From the NCBI RefSeq assembly GCF_003353425.1, contig NZ_QRAO01000002.1, forward strand, positions 234,496 to 298,495: a stretch of DNA of 64,000 bases, written 5' to 3'. Made by a program: the position numbers and the translations under genes. Below the pieces are notes generated by a model. It made no database searches. It had not been told where the DNA came from and saw only the letters and a program-made list of their open reading frames with translations. Source of the DNA: Marinirhabdus gelatinilytica (GTDB lineage Bacteria; Bacteroidota; Bacteroidia; Flavobacteriales; Flavobacteriaceae). Below, one piece after another: positions 15,853 through 22,947 of the stretch (its first letter is position 1; each line of letters begins with the position of its first letter).

Positions 15853-17224
15853 GGTCCAATCGTTCTTGTTCAACTTTTTCTGAAAGGCGTTTGGCGACAA
15901 TAGGTTCTATTTCGGTTTTACGCGGATTGGTTTTTATAAAAGGATACAGCTCCAAATCGTTTTTCATCGTATCAATATCGTTGGGATATTTATTGGTGCC
16001 CACCAAGACCAATTTGCCCTGGTCAAACCAGTCCTGCTCTTTTGTAGCGCTCTCTTTTATCTTTTTCTGAAGCGTACCATCCTTTAGTTGTGCCAACAAC
16101 CCGCCCCCTTTTTCAATAGATTTGAATATTTCCAACGCCTTTTCGGCCAGCTGTTGGGTAAGCGTTTCAATGTAATAGCTGCCGTCTGCTGGATTGCAAA
16201 CCGTATCGAAATAGCTTTCGTGCTTTAAGATAAGCAACTGGTTTCTTGAAATACGCTCCCCAAACTCGTTGCTCTTGTGGTACAGTGCATCGTACGGCAA
16301 ATTACAAACCGTATTGGCTCCTCCCAGTACAGCACTCATAGTTTCGGTAGTGGTACGGAGCATATTTACGTTATAATCGTAAATGGTTTTGTTGCGTTTT
16401 GAGGGTGTTGCCAATACGTGGCAGGTTTCTGAAACATTATATTCTGAAGCCAATGTAGCGTACAACAGGCGTAAGGCCCTAATTTTGGCGATTTCAAAAA
16501 AGTAGTTTGACCCTGTAGCTGTTTTGAACGTCATGGAGCGTGAAGTATTCTTATCACCCCCGGCGTGACAGAAATGATTGAGGTATTCGTTGGCGTGGGC
16601 AAGGGCATACGCCAATTGCTGCACACTATTGGCCCCCGCGTTTTGGTATACCGAAGTATCTACTGAAATCAAGTTTTCTTGGGGGTATGCTTGCTGAAGG
16701 GCATTCAAAATCTCGTGATCTTGCTGAAGGTTATGGTACCAGTTTCCTGTCTTGGCAAGATTGCCCAATACATCTACATTGTAAAAGACCGTCGCTTTCT
16801 TTTCGGTTAGGTAGGAAATCGATTTCAACAAAAATTCCTTGTCCAAAAAATCAAACTGAAAATAGATAGAGGTCGCTCCAAAAGGAAAATCCTTAAAAAC
16901 ACTTTGTATTGAAAAAGGAGCTTCAGCAGTAAACACAATGGCCTCTGCGCCTCTATGTATGGCATCCAATGCTAACTGATTGGCAATCGTTTCATCATCA
17001 ATAAACACGTGCTGGGCTATGTTCCAACTTTTGGGGTGCCCGGGGATGGTAGGTGGAGTGCTTTCAAAATCATCTGCATGGTAAGTGGGCCGCACGTCTA
17101 TGCCCTCCAAACTCTGCCAAACCAACGTGTCGTTATAGTCGGCTCCCTTTAGGTCCATTTGTATTTTTTGTTTCCACTGTTTGGCGGAAACGGATTCAAA
17201 ATCTTTGAATAAGTTGGTACTCAC
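15845..17224 (-). CDS. scpB: Methylmalonyl-CoA mutase small (beta) subunit
   Basis: A 459-residue subunit with the mutase barrel but no cobalamin domain, as expected for the non-catalytic partner of the heterodimer. Recognisable segments: WQSLEGIDVRPTYHADD near residue 37, IAKIRALRLLYATLASEYNV (about 240), LRTTTETMSAVLGGANTVCN and CNPADGSYYIETLTQQLAEKA. The C-terminal ~40 residues end ERLDHE. It lies 26 bp after the DivIC/FtsB-like gene and overlaps the lipoprotein start downstream. The pair feeds propionyl-CoA carbon into succinyl-CoA, or the reverse. Confidence 0.93.
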   Translation of the reverse strand: MSTNLFKDFESVSAKQWKQKIQMDLKGADYNDTLVWQSLEGIDVRPTYHADDFESTPPTIPGHPKSWNIAQHVFIDDETIANQLALDAIHRGAEAIVFTAEAPFSIQSVFKDFPFGATSIYFQFDFLDKEFLLKSISYLTEKKATVFYNVDVLGNLAKTGNWYHNLQQDHEILNALQQAYPQENLISVDTSVYQNAGANSVQQLAYALAHANEYLNHFCHAGGDKNTSRSMTFKTATGSNYFFEIAKIRALRLLYATLASEYNVSETCHVLATPSKRNKTIYDYNVNMLRTTTETMSAVLGGANTVCNLPYDALYHKSNEFGERISRNQLLILKHESYFDTVCNPADGSYYIETLTQQLAEKALEIFKSIEKGGGLLAQLKDGTLQKKIKESATKEQDWFDQGKLVLVGTNKYPNDIDTMKNDLELYPFIKTNPRKTEIEPIVAKRLSEKVEQERLDHE

Positions 17225-17250
17225 ATTATTTTTTTTTGGGGTTTGAAACT

Positions 17251-17568
17251 TTATTTCAGGCTGTCTTCGTTTTCAATTATATAGATATCCTCACCTTCTT
17301 TTTTAAGGTAATATTTTTCGCGGGCATACTTTTCAATTTCGTTGCTGTCCTGCATCTTATCAAGGAATTTCTTGTCCTTTTCAATTTCCTTCTTGTAAAA
17401 TTCCTTGTTTTCTTCAAGTGCATTGATGTCCTCGTCCAGTTCCTTGTGTATAAAGTACGAATTTGTATCGAAAAAAATCATCCACACGGCAAAGCATATC
17501 AGGATAATTACATAGGTGCTTCCCAATATCTTGAACCAGCGTTTTTGTTTTAATTCTTTAAATTTCAT
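17251..17568 (-). CDS. Septum formation initiator, DivIC/FtsB family
   Basis: A 105-residue bitopic membrane protein: short basic cytoplasmic start, one membrane helix (about residues 15-33, VIILICFAVWMIFF), then a periplasmic coiled coil (residues ~45-80, rich in E/K/L heptads) and the family tail YAREKYYLKKEGEDIYII. This matches FtsB/DivIC, which bridges FtsL and FtsQ in the divisome. The frame can be opened two codons earlier with TTG; the ATG at 17568 is preferred. It overlaps the end of udk by 11 bp, a common flavobacterial pairing. Confidence 0.88.
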   Translation of the reverse strand: MKFKELKQKRWFKILGSTYVIILICFAVWMIFFDTNSYFIHKELDEDINALEENKEFYKKEIEKDKKFLDKMQDSNEIEKYAREKYYLKKEGEDIYIIENEDSLK

Positions 17569-18175
17569 TGCCAATTTTTTGCTGAACGATATTCCGTATC
17601 ACATCCACAGCTACGGTATTGTAACGGTTGTTGGGGATGATGATATCTGCAAATTCCTTTGTGGGTTCTATAAATTGCTGATGCATGGGCTTTAGGGTGG
17701 TCTGGTAGCGGTGCAATACCTCATCCAGATCGCGCCCACGTTCGGCAATATCACGCTTTAATCTGCGTATCAACCGTTCGTCACTATCTGCGTGCACAAA
17801 AATCTTTATGTCGAACAGTTCCCTGATTTCGGGGTGGGTCAAGATTAATATGCCTTCAACAATAATAACTTTTCTGGGAAACGTTGTTACAGTTTCTCCT
17901 GTACGATTGTGCTCTACAAAACTATAGACAGGTTGCTCAAAGGATTCTCCTTCCTTCAAAGTTTCCAGATGCTTAACCAGCAGGGGAAAGTCTATGGAAT
18001 TTGGATGGTCAAAATTAATCTGTACTCGCTCTTGGTAGGTTAAGTTACTGGTGTCCTTGTAGTAACTGTCCTGCGAAATAACACACACTTCATCTACAGG
18101 AAGTTGTTCGATAATTTGCTGAACAACGGTTGTTTTGCCACTTCCGGTACCGCCTCCTATTCCTATTATGAGCAT
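17558..18175 (-). CDS. udk: Uridine kinase
   Basis: A 205-residue kinase that phosphorylates uridine and cytidine in pyrimidine salvage. The Walker A loop is GIGGGTGSGKTTV at residues 5-17; other markers are SQDSYYKD (nucleoside binding), NFDHPNSIDFPLL, FVEHNRTGETV, VIIVEGILIL (Walker B-like) and the lid arginines in RLIRRLKRDIAERGRDLDEVL. Length is normal. Its start is 48 bp from the cytochrome c stop and its end overlaps the next gene, so it is inside the minus-strand run. Confidence 0.95.
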   Translation of the reverse strand: MLIIGIGGGTGSGKTTVVQQIIEQLPVDEVCVISQDSYYKDTSNLTYQERVQINFDHPNSIDFPLLVKHLETLKEGESFEQPVYSFVEHNRTGETVTTFPRKVIIVEGILILTHPEIRELFDIKIFVHADSDERLIRRLKRDIAERGRDLDEVLHRYQTTLKPMHQQFIEPTKEFADIIIPNNRYNTVAVDVIRNIVQQKIGNEI

Positions 18176-18223
18176 ATTTTTGTTGTTTGGAGCAAAGGTA
18201 GAAAATATGTTAGTTTAGGGAAG

Positions 18224-18679
18224 TTATTCTTCAACTTTTGCAACTTCGTTTTCGGTGATCATCTCGTCCTGTGTATTTCCCCAGCTGTTCATTACATAGT
18301 TCATAACGTCTGCTACTTCTCGGTCGCTCAATCCCATGGGAACCATCACACCATTATAGGTAACGCCGTTCACTACAATTTCTCCTTTTTGCCCATATTT
18401 TACTGCATGGATACTTTCTTCTCTTTTTTCTTTTAGCCAGTTGGATCCGGCCAGGGGAGGAAAGTTGCCCGGTACACCTTTTCCGTTGCCCAAGTGGCAT
18501 TGCATGCAAAAATCTGTATAGATAATCCCACCACGTTCCATACTGGCTTCAAGGGGTGTTTGCTCTTTTTCAGTTTCTGAAATTTTAACACCACCAATTT
18601 TAATGTTATTCTTTTTTTCTGAATTGTTACAGCCTGCTAGTACAAGAGGTAGTGTGAGCAGTAGAAGTGCTTTTTTCAT
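18224..18679 (-). CDS. Cytochrome c lipoprotein
   Basis: A 151-residue lipoprotein: MKKALLLLTLPLVLAGC gives the lipobox with Cys at residue 17. A single class I haem c site, CMQCH, lies near residue 59, with the distal Met probably in NGVMVPMGLSDREVADVMNY at about 109-128. That makes it a small periplasmic or outer-membrane-tethered electron carrier. It starts 19 bp after the stop of the PQQ-type sugar dehydrogenase, so it is the likely electron acceptor for that enzyme. The open frame extends upstream to 18757, but the ATG at 18679 supplies the signal peptide. Confidence 0.9.
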   Translation of the reverse strand: MKKALLLLTLPLVLAGCNNSEKKNNIKIGGVKISETEKEQTPLEASMERGGIIYTDFCMQCHLGNGKGVPGNFPPLAGSNWLKEKREESIHAVKYGQKGEIVVNGVTYNGVMVPMGLSDREVADVMNYVMNSWGNTQDEMITENEVAKVEE

Positions 18680-18698
18680 ATTTTGTTTTGTGTGTATT

Positions 18699-19817
18699 TT
18701 AGTTAGGTACCATTTTGTAAATTCCGTCACCTTCAACAGCAATGTAAATATAACCATCCGGAGCTTCTTTTACATTGCGAACCCGGCCAATATCTACAGC
18801 GATTTTTTCACGGTCTATTACTTCGTCACCTTTCAGCTTCAGCAATTCTACATAATTAAATTTCAGCGAACCCACCAATAAGCGCCCTTTCCAGTCTGGA
18901 TACTTGTCACTGGTCACAAAATCCATCCCGCACGGGGCAATGCTGGGTACCCAATAGTAAATGGGTTGGGTCATTCCTTCCATTTCGGTCTTATCGGTAA
19001 ACTTGGTACCGCTATAATTTACACCGTAGCTTACCACGGGCCAGCCGTAATTGGCACCTTTTTCTAAAATATTTATCTCGTCGCCACCTTTTGGGCCATG
19101 CTCATGTATCCAAATTTTACCAGAAGTAGGGTGGATGGCCATTCCTTGCGGATTTCTATTTCCGTAGGTATAAATAGCATCCAAGCCTTCCTTTCCCACA
19201 AAAGGATTGTCTTTGGGAATGCTGCCATCGTCATGTAGCCTGTACACTTTACCGCCATCGCGGGTAATGTCCTGTGGATTCACATCCCGAGCGCCTCTTT
19301 CGCCAATGGCAAAGTAGAGATAGCCTTCGTTATCAAACTCGATTCGGGAGCCAAAATGTTGCCCCCGTGTGGTATTGGGAGTGGCCTTGTAAAGATCTTC
19401 TATTTGGGTAAGGGCCCCGCCTTTAAGTTGGGCACGGCTCAATTTTGTATTTCCACCGCTACCTTCTCCTTCTTCTGAGGCATACGTAAAATAAATCCAG
19501 CCATTAGCAGCATAATTGGGGTGAAGGGTAATGTCCAGCAACCCTCCTTGTCCGCGATTGTACACTTTGGGGACATTTTGAATTTCGGTTTTTGTACCAT
19601 CTTTAAAGTGGAGGAGGCGCCCGTCCTTTTCGGTAACGAGCATACTGCCGTCCGGAAGCCAGGTCATCCCCCAAGGATTGTCCAGGTTGTCTACTACTTT
19701 TTCGTTACTGTATCCGCGTTTGGAATCTACCGTTAGTGCCACGTCATTTTTTTTCTTGGGAGCATTGCAAGCTATTAGTAGCAGGTAAATAATAGGGCAG
19801 AGGACTGTTCTTTTCAT
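18699..19817 (-). CDS. PQQ-dependent sugar dehydrogenase (soluble-GDH/Asd type), lipoprotein
   Basis: A 372-residue six-bladed beta-propeller of the glucose/sorbosone dehydrogenase family. The signal ends in a lipobox (YLLLIAC, Cys 17). Family markers: NLDNPWGMTWLPDGSMLVTEK, GQGGLLDITLHPNYAANGWIYFTYA (substrate His), RGQHFGSRIEFDNEGYLYFAIGERG, YGNRNPQGMAIHP, HGPKGGDEINILEKGANYGWP and APCGMDFVTSDKYP. It oxidises aldoses with pyrroloquinoline quinone in the periplasm and hands electrons to the cytochrome c encoded next. No PQQ synthesis genes are present here, so the cofactor is made elsewhere or taken up. Upstream lies a structured region (19855-19955). Confidence 0.9.
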   Translation of the reverse strand: MKRTVLCPIIYLLLIACNAPKKKNDVALTVDSKRGYSNEKVVDNLDNPWGMTWLPDGSMLVTEKDGRLLHFKDGTKTEIQNVPKVYNRGQGGLLDITLHPNYAANGWIYFTYASEEGEGSGGNTKLSRAQLKGGALTQIEDLYKATPNTTRGQHFGSRIEFDNEGYLYFAIGERGARDVNPQDITRDGGKVYRLHDDGSIPKDNPFVGKEGLDAIYTYGNRNPQGMAIHPTSGKIWIHEHGPKGGDEINILEKGANYGWPVVSYGVNYSGTKFTDKTEMEGMTQPIYYWVPSIAPCGMDFVTSDKYPDWKGRLLVGSLKFNYVELLKLKGDEVIDREKIAVDIGRVRNVKEAPDGYIYIAVEGDGIYKMVPN

Positions 19818-19854
19818 AGTGTGTTTTCTTTTTGAAAAGATACGTATTTACTGT

Positions 19855-19955
19855 TTAAAACGAAAACCCAAATGCCATTGGCATTTGGGCTTTGCGGGGT
19901 TACGCTGTCAGGTCTCGTTGGCTAACTCGAAGCTTCCAAGTCTCTGACCTACTAA
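19855..19955 (-). ncRNA. Candidate structured RNA or cis-acting leader
   Basis: On the minus strand a foldable stretch ends in a strong hairpin and T-rich tail. AGGTC pairs with GACCT; inside them CTTGG/CCAACG and AGCT-TCG-AGTT can pair (19907-19950); then single-stranded GACAGCGTAACCCCGCAAAG; then CCCAAATGCCA/TGGCATTTGGG (19867-19889) followed by TTTTCGTTTT. It could be a small RNA with an intrinsic terminator or an attenuator ahead of the sugar dehydrogenase, whose start is 38 bp beyond the T-run. I could not match it to a known riboswitch class. Confidence 0.35.
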
Positions 19956-20070
19956 TATATACGAAAAAACTTACAAGATGGTTTTTCAATCATATACTAA
20001 AAGACTAACCCGCCCGTGGGTGATCATGAAGGTTATATTTAGTAAATATGAAAAGATTTTTGTTAAAAAT

Positions 20071-20100
20071 TTGGTTTTAAGATTAAATTACATACTTTTG
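20071..20100 (+). promoter_or_regulatory. Bacteroidota promoter of the PL7-kdgF unit
   Basis: TTG at 20071-20073 (inside TTTGG), 19-bp spacer, then TACTTTTG at 20093-20100, an exact fit to TTG-N19-TAnnTTTG. The predicted start point falls inside the operators that follow. Translation would begin only about 35 bp later at 20141. Confidence 0.75.
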
Positions 20101-20122
20101 GTAAACCAATTTGGTAAACCAA
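20098..20122. promoter_or_regulatory. Two tandem GntR-type operators, PL7 promoter
   Basis: TTGGTAAACCAA occurs at 20098-20109 and again at 20111-20122, one base apart. The core TGGTnnACCA is typical of FadR-subfamily regulators. The first site overlaps the -7 element and both cover the start point, so binding should repress. Confidence 0.8.
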
Positions 20123-20140
20123 TTTTGATACTTTAAAAAT

Positions 20141-22201
20141 ATGATGTTCTTTACAACCTATAAATCTTACTTCAACCTATATCTTTTAGGGGTGACCACT
20201 GCTTTGCTTTTTTCGAGCTGTGCTGAAAATAAAACTCAATCGGCTGGAGAGGCTACTGAAAATCTAGCAATGGGGACATCTGCGAACGACGTTATACCAT
20301 TTTTTGAGCACTGGAACTTAATTTCAGGCAATGGTAAAAATGTGGGGCCCGCGATGGATTATGAGGATAAAGACTATTTTTTTACCACAAAGGATGGGGA
20401 TGAAGATTGGGTAGTGTTTAAAACACCCAATGCTGGGAATACCCACGGTACCTCAAACAACACCAGGACCGAACTGGCCCAACTTAAAAAGTGGCTGCCC
20501 ACAACCGATGCCAAAATGAACGCCACCCTAAAAGTGATGAACGTTTCAAGTACGGGAGATGCGCATGTTGCTTCAACATATTCAGTTGTTGTGGGACAGA
20601 TTCACAGTGCAGACGGTCATGAGAACGAACCCCTTAAAATTTTCTATAAAAAATTCCCTGGCCACACCAAGGGGTCTGTTTTTTGGAATTATGAGATCAA
20701 TACGGCAGGAGATGATAATTCGAAACGTTGGGATTATTCCTATCCAATTTGGGGTTACGACTTTTCGGTTGTTGGTACTGGTAAAGATATCTATCCGCCC
20801 GAGCCTGAAGACGGGATTGCCTTGGGTGAGGAATTTAGTTATGCCGTAGAAATCAAGGATGGTATAATGTATCTAACCTTCAGCAGTGAAGGACACGAAA
20901 CTAAAACGTTCACTAAAAATTTAATCGAATCTGAATACGCGACGCGTTCAAGTATCCCGCAACAAACCAAAGAGTTATTCTTCCCCATTGGCCAGGATGG
21001 TGTGGAGCGTGAGAATGCGTATGCTGAAGAGGGATTATTTTTCAAACTGGGTTGTTACAACCAAACCAACGGAAAAGACCCTAAAATAAATAAGGTATGG
21101 TGCTCAGGTGCCGAAACCCACGGTGGTGATGTGCAAAAACAATATGCAGATGGTAACTACGCCGAGGTTTGGTTTAAAACTGGAAGTATTGAGATTAGTG
21201 AGAATGCTTATTCCAACGCGGGTTATTTTGAAGCAAATGATGGATTGAGCCAAAAGATTGTATACCCAAATGAAGTGATCCCATTTATGGATAAATTTAA
21301 AATTCTATTGGGTAATGGTACAACGGTTGAAGATCTTACAGAGTATCAACATGAAGATTTTTTCTACACGGTCATAGATGGTACAAGAAGATGGGTAGTA
21401 TATAAAACACCAAATTCTGGGGTTACTTCGCCAAACTCCAGCAATACAAGAACAGAGTTGGGTGAAAAAAGAGACTGGACGCCTGAAGAAGGCGGGAAGC
21501 TCACAGGAACATGTAAGGTAATGCAGGTCTCTGTCTCTGGTGATGCAAGGGTAGCTGCCTCCTATTCTGTTGTGGTAGGGCAAATCCATAGTGGTGAAGG
21601 GCACGAAAACGAACCTTTAAAAATATTCTATAAAAAATTCCCAGGTCAGGAAAGAGGCTCTGTGTTCTGGAATTATGAAATCAATACGGAGGGTAATGAT
21701 AATTCTGGTAGATGGGATTACTCCACTGCAGTCTGGGGGCACGATATGTCTGTGATTGGAAAAAGTAAAGATGACTATCCTACTGAACCTAAAGACGGAA
21801 TAGCTTTGGGGGAAGAATTCAGTTACGAAATTAATGTTTATAATGGTATTATGTATCTCACATTTAAAAGTGACAATCACGAAACCAAAACATTTACAAA
21901 AAATCTTATAAAATCCGAATACACAAAACGCTCTGACCTACCTAAACAAGTTGAAAAAATCTTTGTGCCCATAGGCCAGGACGGAACCGAACGTGCCATT
22001 GCCTATAGCGGTGAGTTGGGCTACTTTAAACAAGGGGCTTACAATCAAACCAATGGAAAATCCCCCCGAACAAATAGGGTTTGGTGTGCAGGTGCCGAAA
22101 CGTATGGGGGCGACATTGCCAAGCAATATGAAAATGGATGTTACGCCGAAGTTTGGTTCAGAGAAGCAACAGTGGGACCGGGAGTTCCGCCGAAAAAATA
22201 A
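20141..22201 (+). CDS. Two-domain alginate lyase, tandem PL7, lipoprotein
   Basis: A 686-residue lipoprotein (lipobox LLFSSC, Cys 27) made of two homologous PL7 lyase domains, about residues 45-350 and 376-677. Each keeps the full PL7 signature: RTEL (RTELAQ / RTELGE, the -1 site Arg), QIH within SVVVGQIHS (the neutralising Gln and the general base His) and the third motif with catalytic Tyr (FFKLGCYNQTNG / YFKQGAYNQTNG). Both should therefore be active in beta-elimination of alginate. The halves are much alike (for example GHENEPLKIFYKKFPG in both), so the protein arose by internal duplication. The lipid anchor suggests the cell surface. It opens the alginate locus and sits directly behind operator-controlled promoter sequence. 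Preference for M, G or MG blocks cannot be told. Confidence 0.92.
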   Translation: MMFFTTYKSYFNLYLLGVTTALLFSSCAENKTQSAGEATENLAMGTSANDVIPFFEHWNLISGNGKNVGPAMDYEDKDYFFTTKDGDEDWVVFKTPNAGNTHGTSNNTRTELAQLKKWLPTTDAKMNATLKVMNVSSTGDAHVASTYSVVVGQIHSADGHENEPLKIFYKKFPGHTKGSVFWNYEINTAGDDNSKRWDYSYPIWGYDFSVVGTGKDIYPPEPEDGIALGEEFSYAVEIKDGIMYLTFSSEGHETKTFTKNLIESEYATRSSIPQQTKELFFPIGQDGVERENAYAEEGLFFKLGCYNQTNGKDPKINKVWCSGAETHGGDVQKQYADGNYAEVWFKTGSIEISENAYSNAGYFEANDGLSQKIVYPNEVIPFMDKFKILLGNGTTVEDLTEYQHEDFFYTVIDGTRRWVVYKTPNSGVTSPNSSNTRTELGEKRDWTPEEGGKLTGTCKVMQVSVSGDARVAASYSVVVGQIHSGEGHENEPLKIFYKKFPGQERGSVFWNYEINTEGNDNSGRWDYSTAVWGHDMSVIGKSKDDYPTEPKDGIALGEEFSYEINVYNGIMYLTFKSDNHETKTFTKNLIKSEYTKRSDLPKQVEKIFVPIGQDGTERAIAYSGELGYFKQGAYNQTNGKSPRTNRVWCAGAETYGGDIAKQYENGCYAEVWFREATVGPGVPPKK

Positions 22202-22253
22202 AAAAGCTTGGGATACCTCTACAATTAAAAACATACAATCAAAAAAAAAGATT

Positions 22254-22631
22254 ATGAAGAGATTCAGTGAAAAATACATTATTACCAAAGAAATGCAGTG
22301 GGAAGAACTGGGAGGAGGAGTTTCAAGAAAATTTTTAGGATATGATAACCAAATAATGATGGTTAAAGTCAAGTTTGAGAAAGGGGCCCTGGGCGCTCCA
22401 CATCAGCATTTTCATACACAAGCAACTTATTGTGTCTCAGGGAAGTTTGAATTTGAAATTGATGGAGTGAAGCAAATTGTAGAAGCAGGCGATGGGGTTT
22501 ACATCGAGCCAAATTTATTGCACAGTGCAGTTTGCCTAGAAGAAGGAATGTTGATTGACACATTTAGCCCTGTAAGAGAAGACTTCCTAACGGGTGGTGA
22601 AGTATCGTACTTTGGTGATAAACCATCTTAA
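22254..22631 (+). CDS. kdgF: KdgF-like cupin, unsaturated uronate ring-opening
   Basis: A 125-residue single-domain cupin matching KdgF, which speeds conversion of 4,5-unsaturated monouronates from pectin or alginate to the linear keto form (DEH). The metal site is visible as HQHFHTQATYCVSG (His, Gln, His) in motif 1 near residue 49, with a further His in LLHSAV in motif 2 near 87; the N-terminal MKRFSEKYIITKEMQWEELG is typical. The open frame runs upstream through the PL7 3' end, but the ATG at 22254 fits the family. It is 52 bp behind the PL7 gene with no terminator, so it is co-transcribed. No signal peptide, so it acts in the cytoplasm. Confidence 0.88.
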   Translation: MKRFSEKYIITKEMQWEELGGGVSRKFLGYDNQIMMVKVKFEKGALGAPHQHFHTQATYCVSGKFEFEIDGVKQIVEAGDGVYIEPNLLHSAVCLEEGMLIDTFSPVREDFLTGGEVSYFGDKPS

Positions 22632-22690
22632 ACAACACTCCCTATCTGTGAACATTTTATGAAATAGACTGATTTTTAACACAAATAAAT

Positions 22691-22720
22691 TTGCGTGGTA
22701 AGATAAAGATGCTATATTTG
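22691..22720 (+). promoter_or_regulatory. Bacteroidota promoter of the susCD unit
   Basis: TTG at 22691-22693, a 19-bp spacer and TATATTTG at 22713-22720: an exact match to TTG-N19-TAnnTTTG, with the same geometry as the promoter before the PL7 gene. It leaves a leader of about 220 bases before susC. Confidence 0.8.
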
Positions 22721-22755
22721 GTTCACCAAACTGGTTTACCAATTTGGTGAACCAA
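22718..22755. promoter_or_regulatory. Three tandem GntR-type operators, susC promoter
   Basis: TTGGTTCACCAA (22718-22729), CTGGTTTACCAA (22731-22742) and TTGGTGAACCAA (22744-22755) follow each other at an exact 13-bp pitch. The first overlaps the last three bases of the -7 element; the others cover the start point and early leader. Confidence 0.85.
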
Positions 22756-22771
22756 AAGGAACTATAAAAAA

Positions 22772-22797
22772 ATAGGATGGGTGTGCGCCCATCCTAT
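22772..22797. promoter_or_regulatory. Hairpin in the susC leader
   Basis: ATAGGATGGG pairs with CCCATCCTAT over 10 bp with loop TGTGCG, flanked by A-runs on both sides. On the minus strand it would be a good terminator (seven T follow); on the plus strand it is a stable leader hairpin. It lies about 150 bp before the susC start and could protect the mRNA or stop antisense transcription. Confidence 0.5.
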
Positions 22798-22947
22798 CAA
22801 AAAAATTACTCCTTCGTCAGAAAGTAATTTAGAATGTACTGAGTTACCAATACATTAGATGCAAAATTAACAAAACAAATTATCACAACCGAGCATCAAG
22901 CGTATTTAAGTTAGTGCAAAATCAATTAACAACTTAAATTAACAACC

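Noticed and set aside
19907-19948. SRP-like motif GTCAGGTCT on the plus strand
   Set aside because: The rest of the SRP core (GGAAGGAAGCAGC) is missing and the pairing favours the minus strand.
19818-20000. Known riboswitch (c-di-GMP, TPP, cobalamin) upstream of the sugar dehydrogenase
   Set aside because: Short resemblances such as CGCAAAGCC were seen, but the conserved cores of these classes are absent.
21993-22253. N-terminal extension of KdgF through the PL7 3' end
   Set aside because: The extension is the PL7 reading frame seen out of phase; the cupin family starts near the ATG at 22254.
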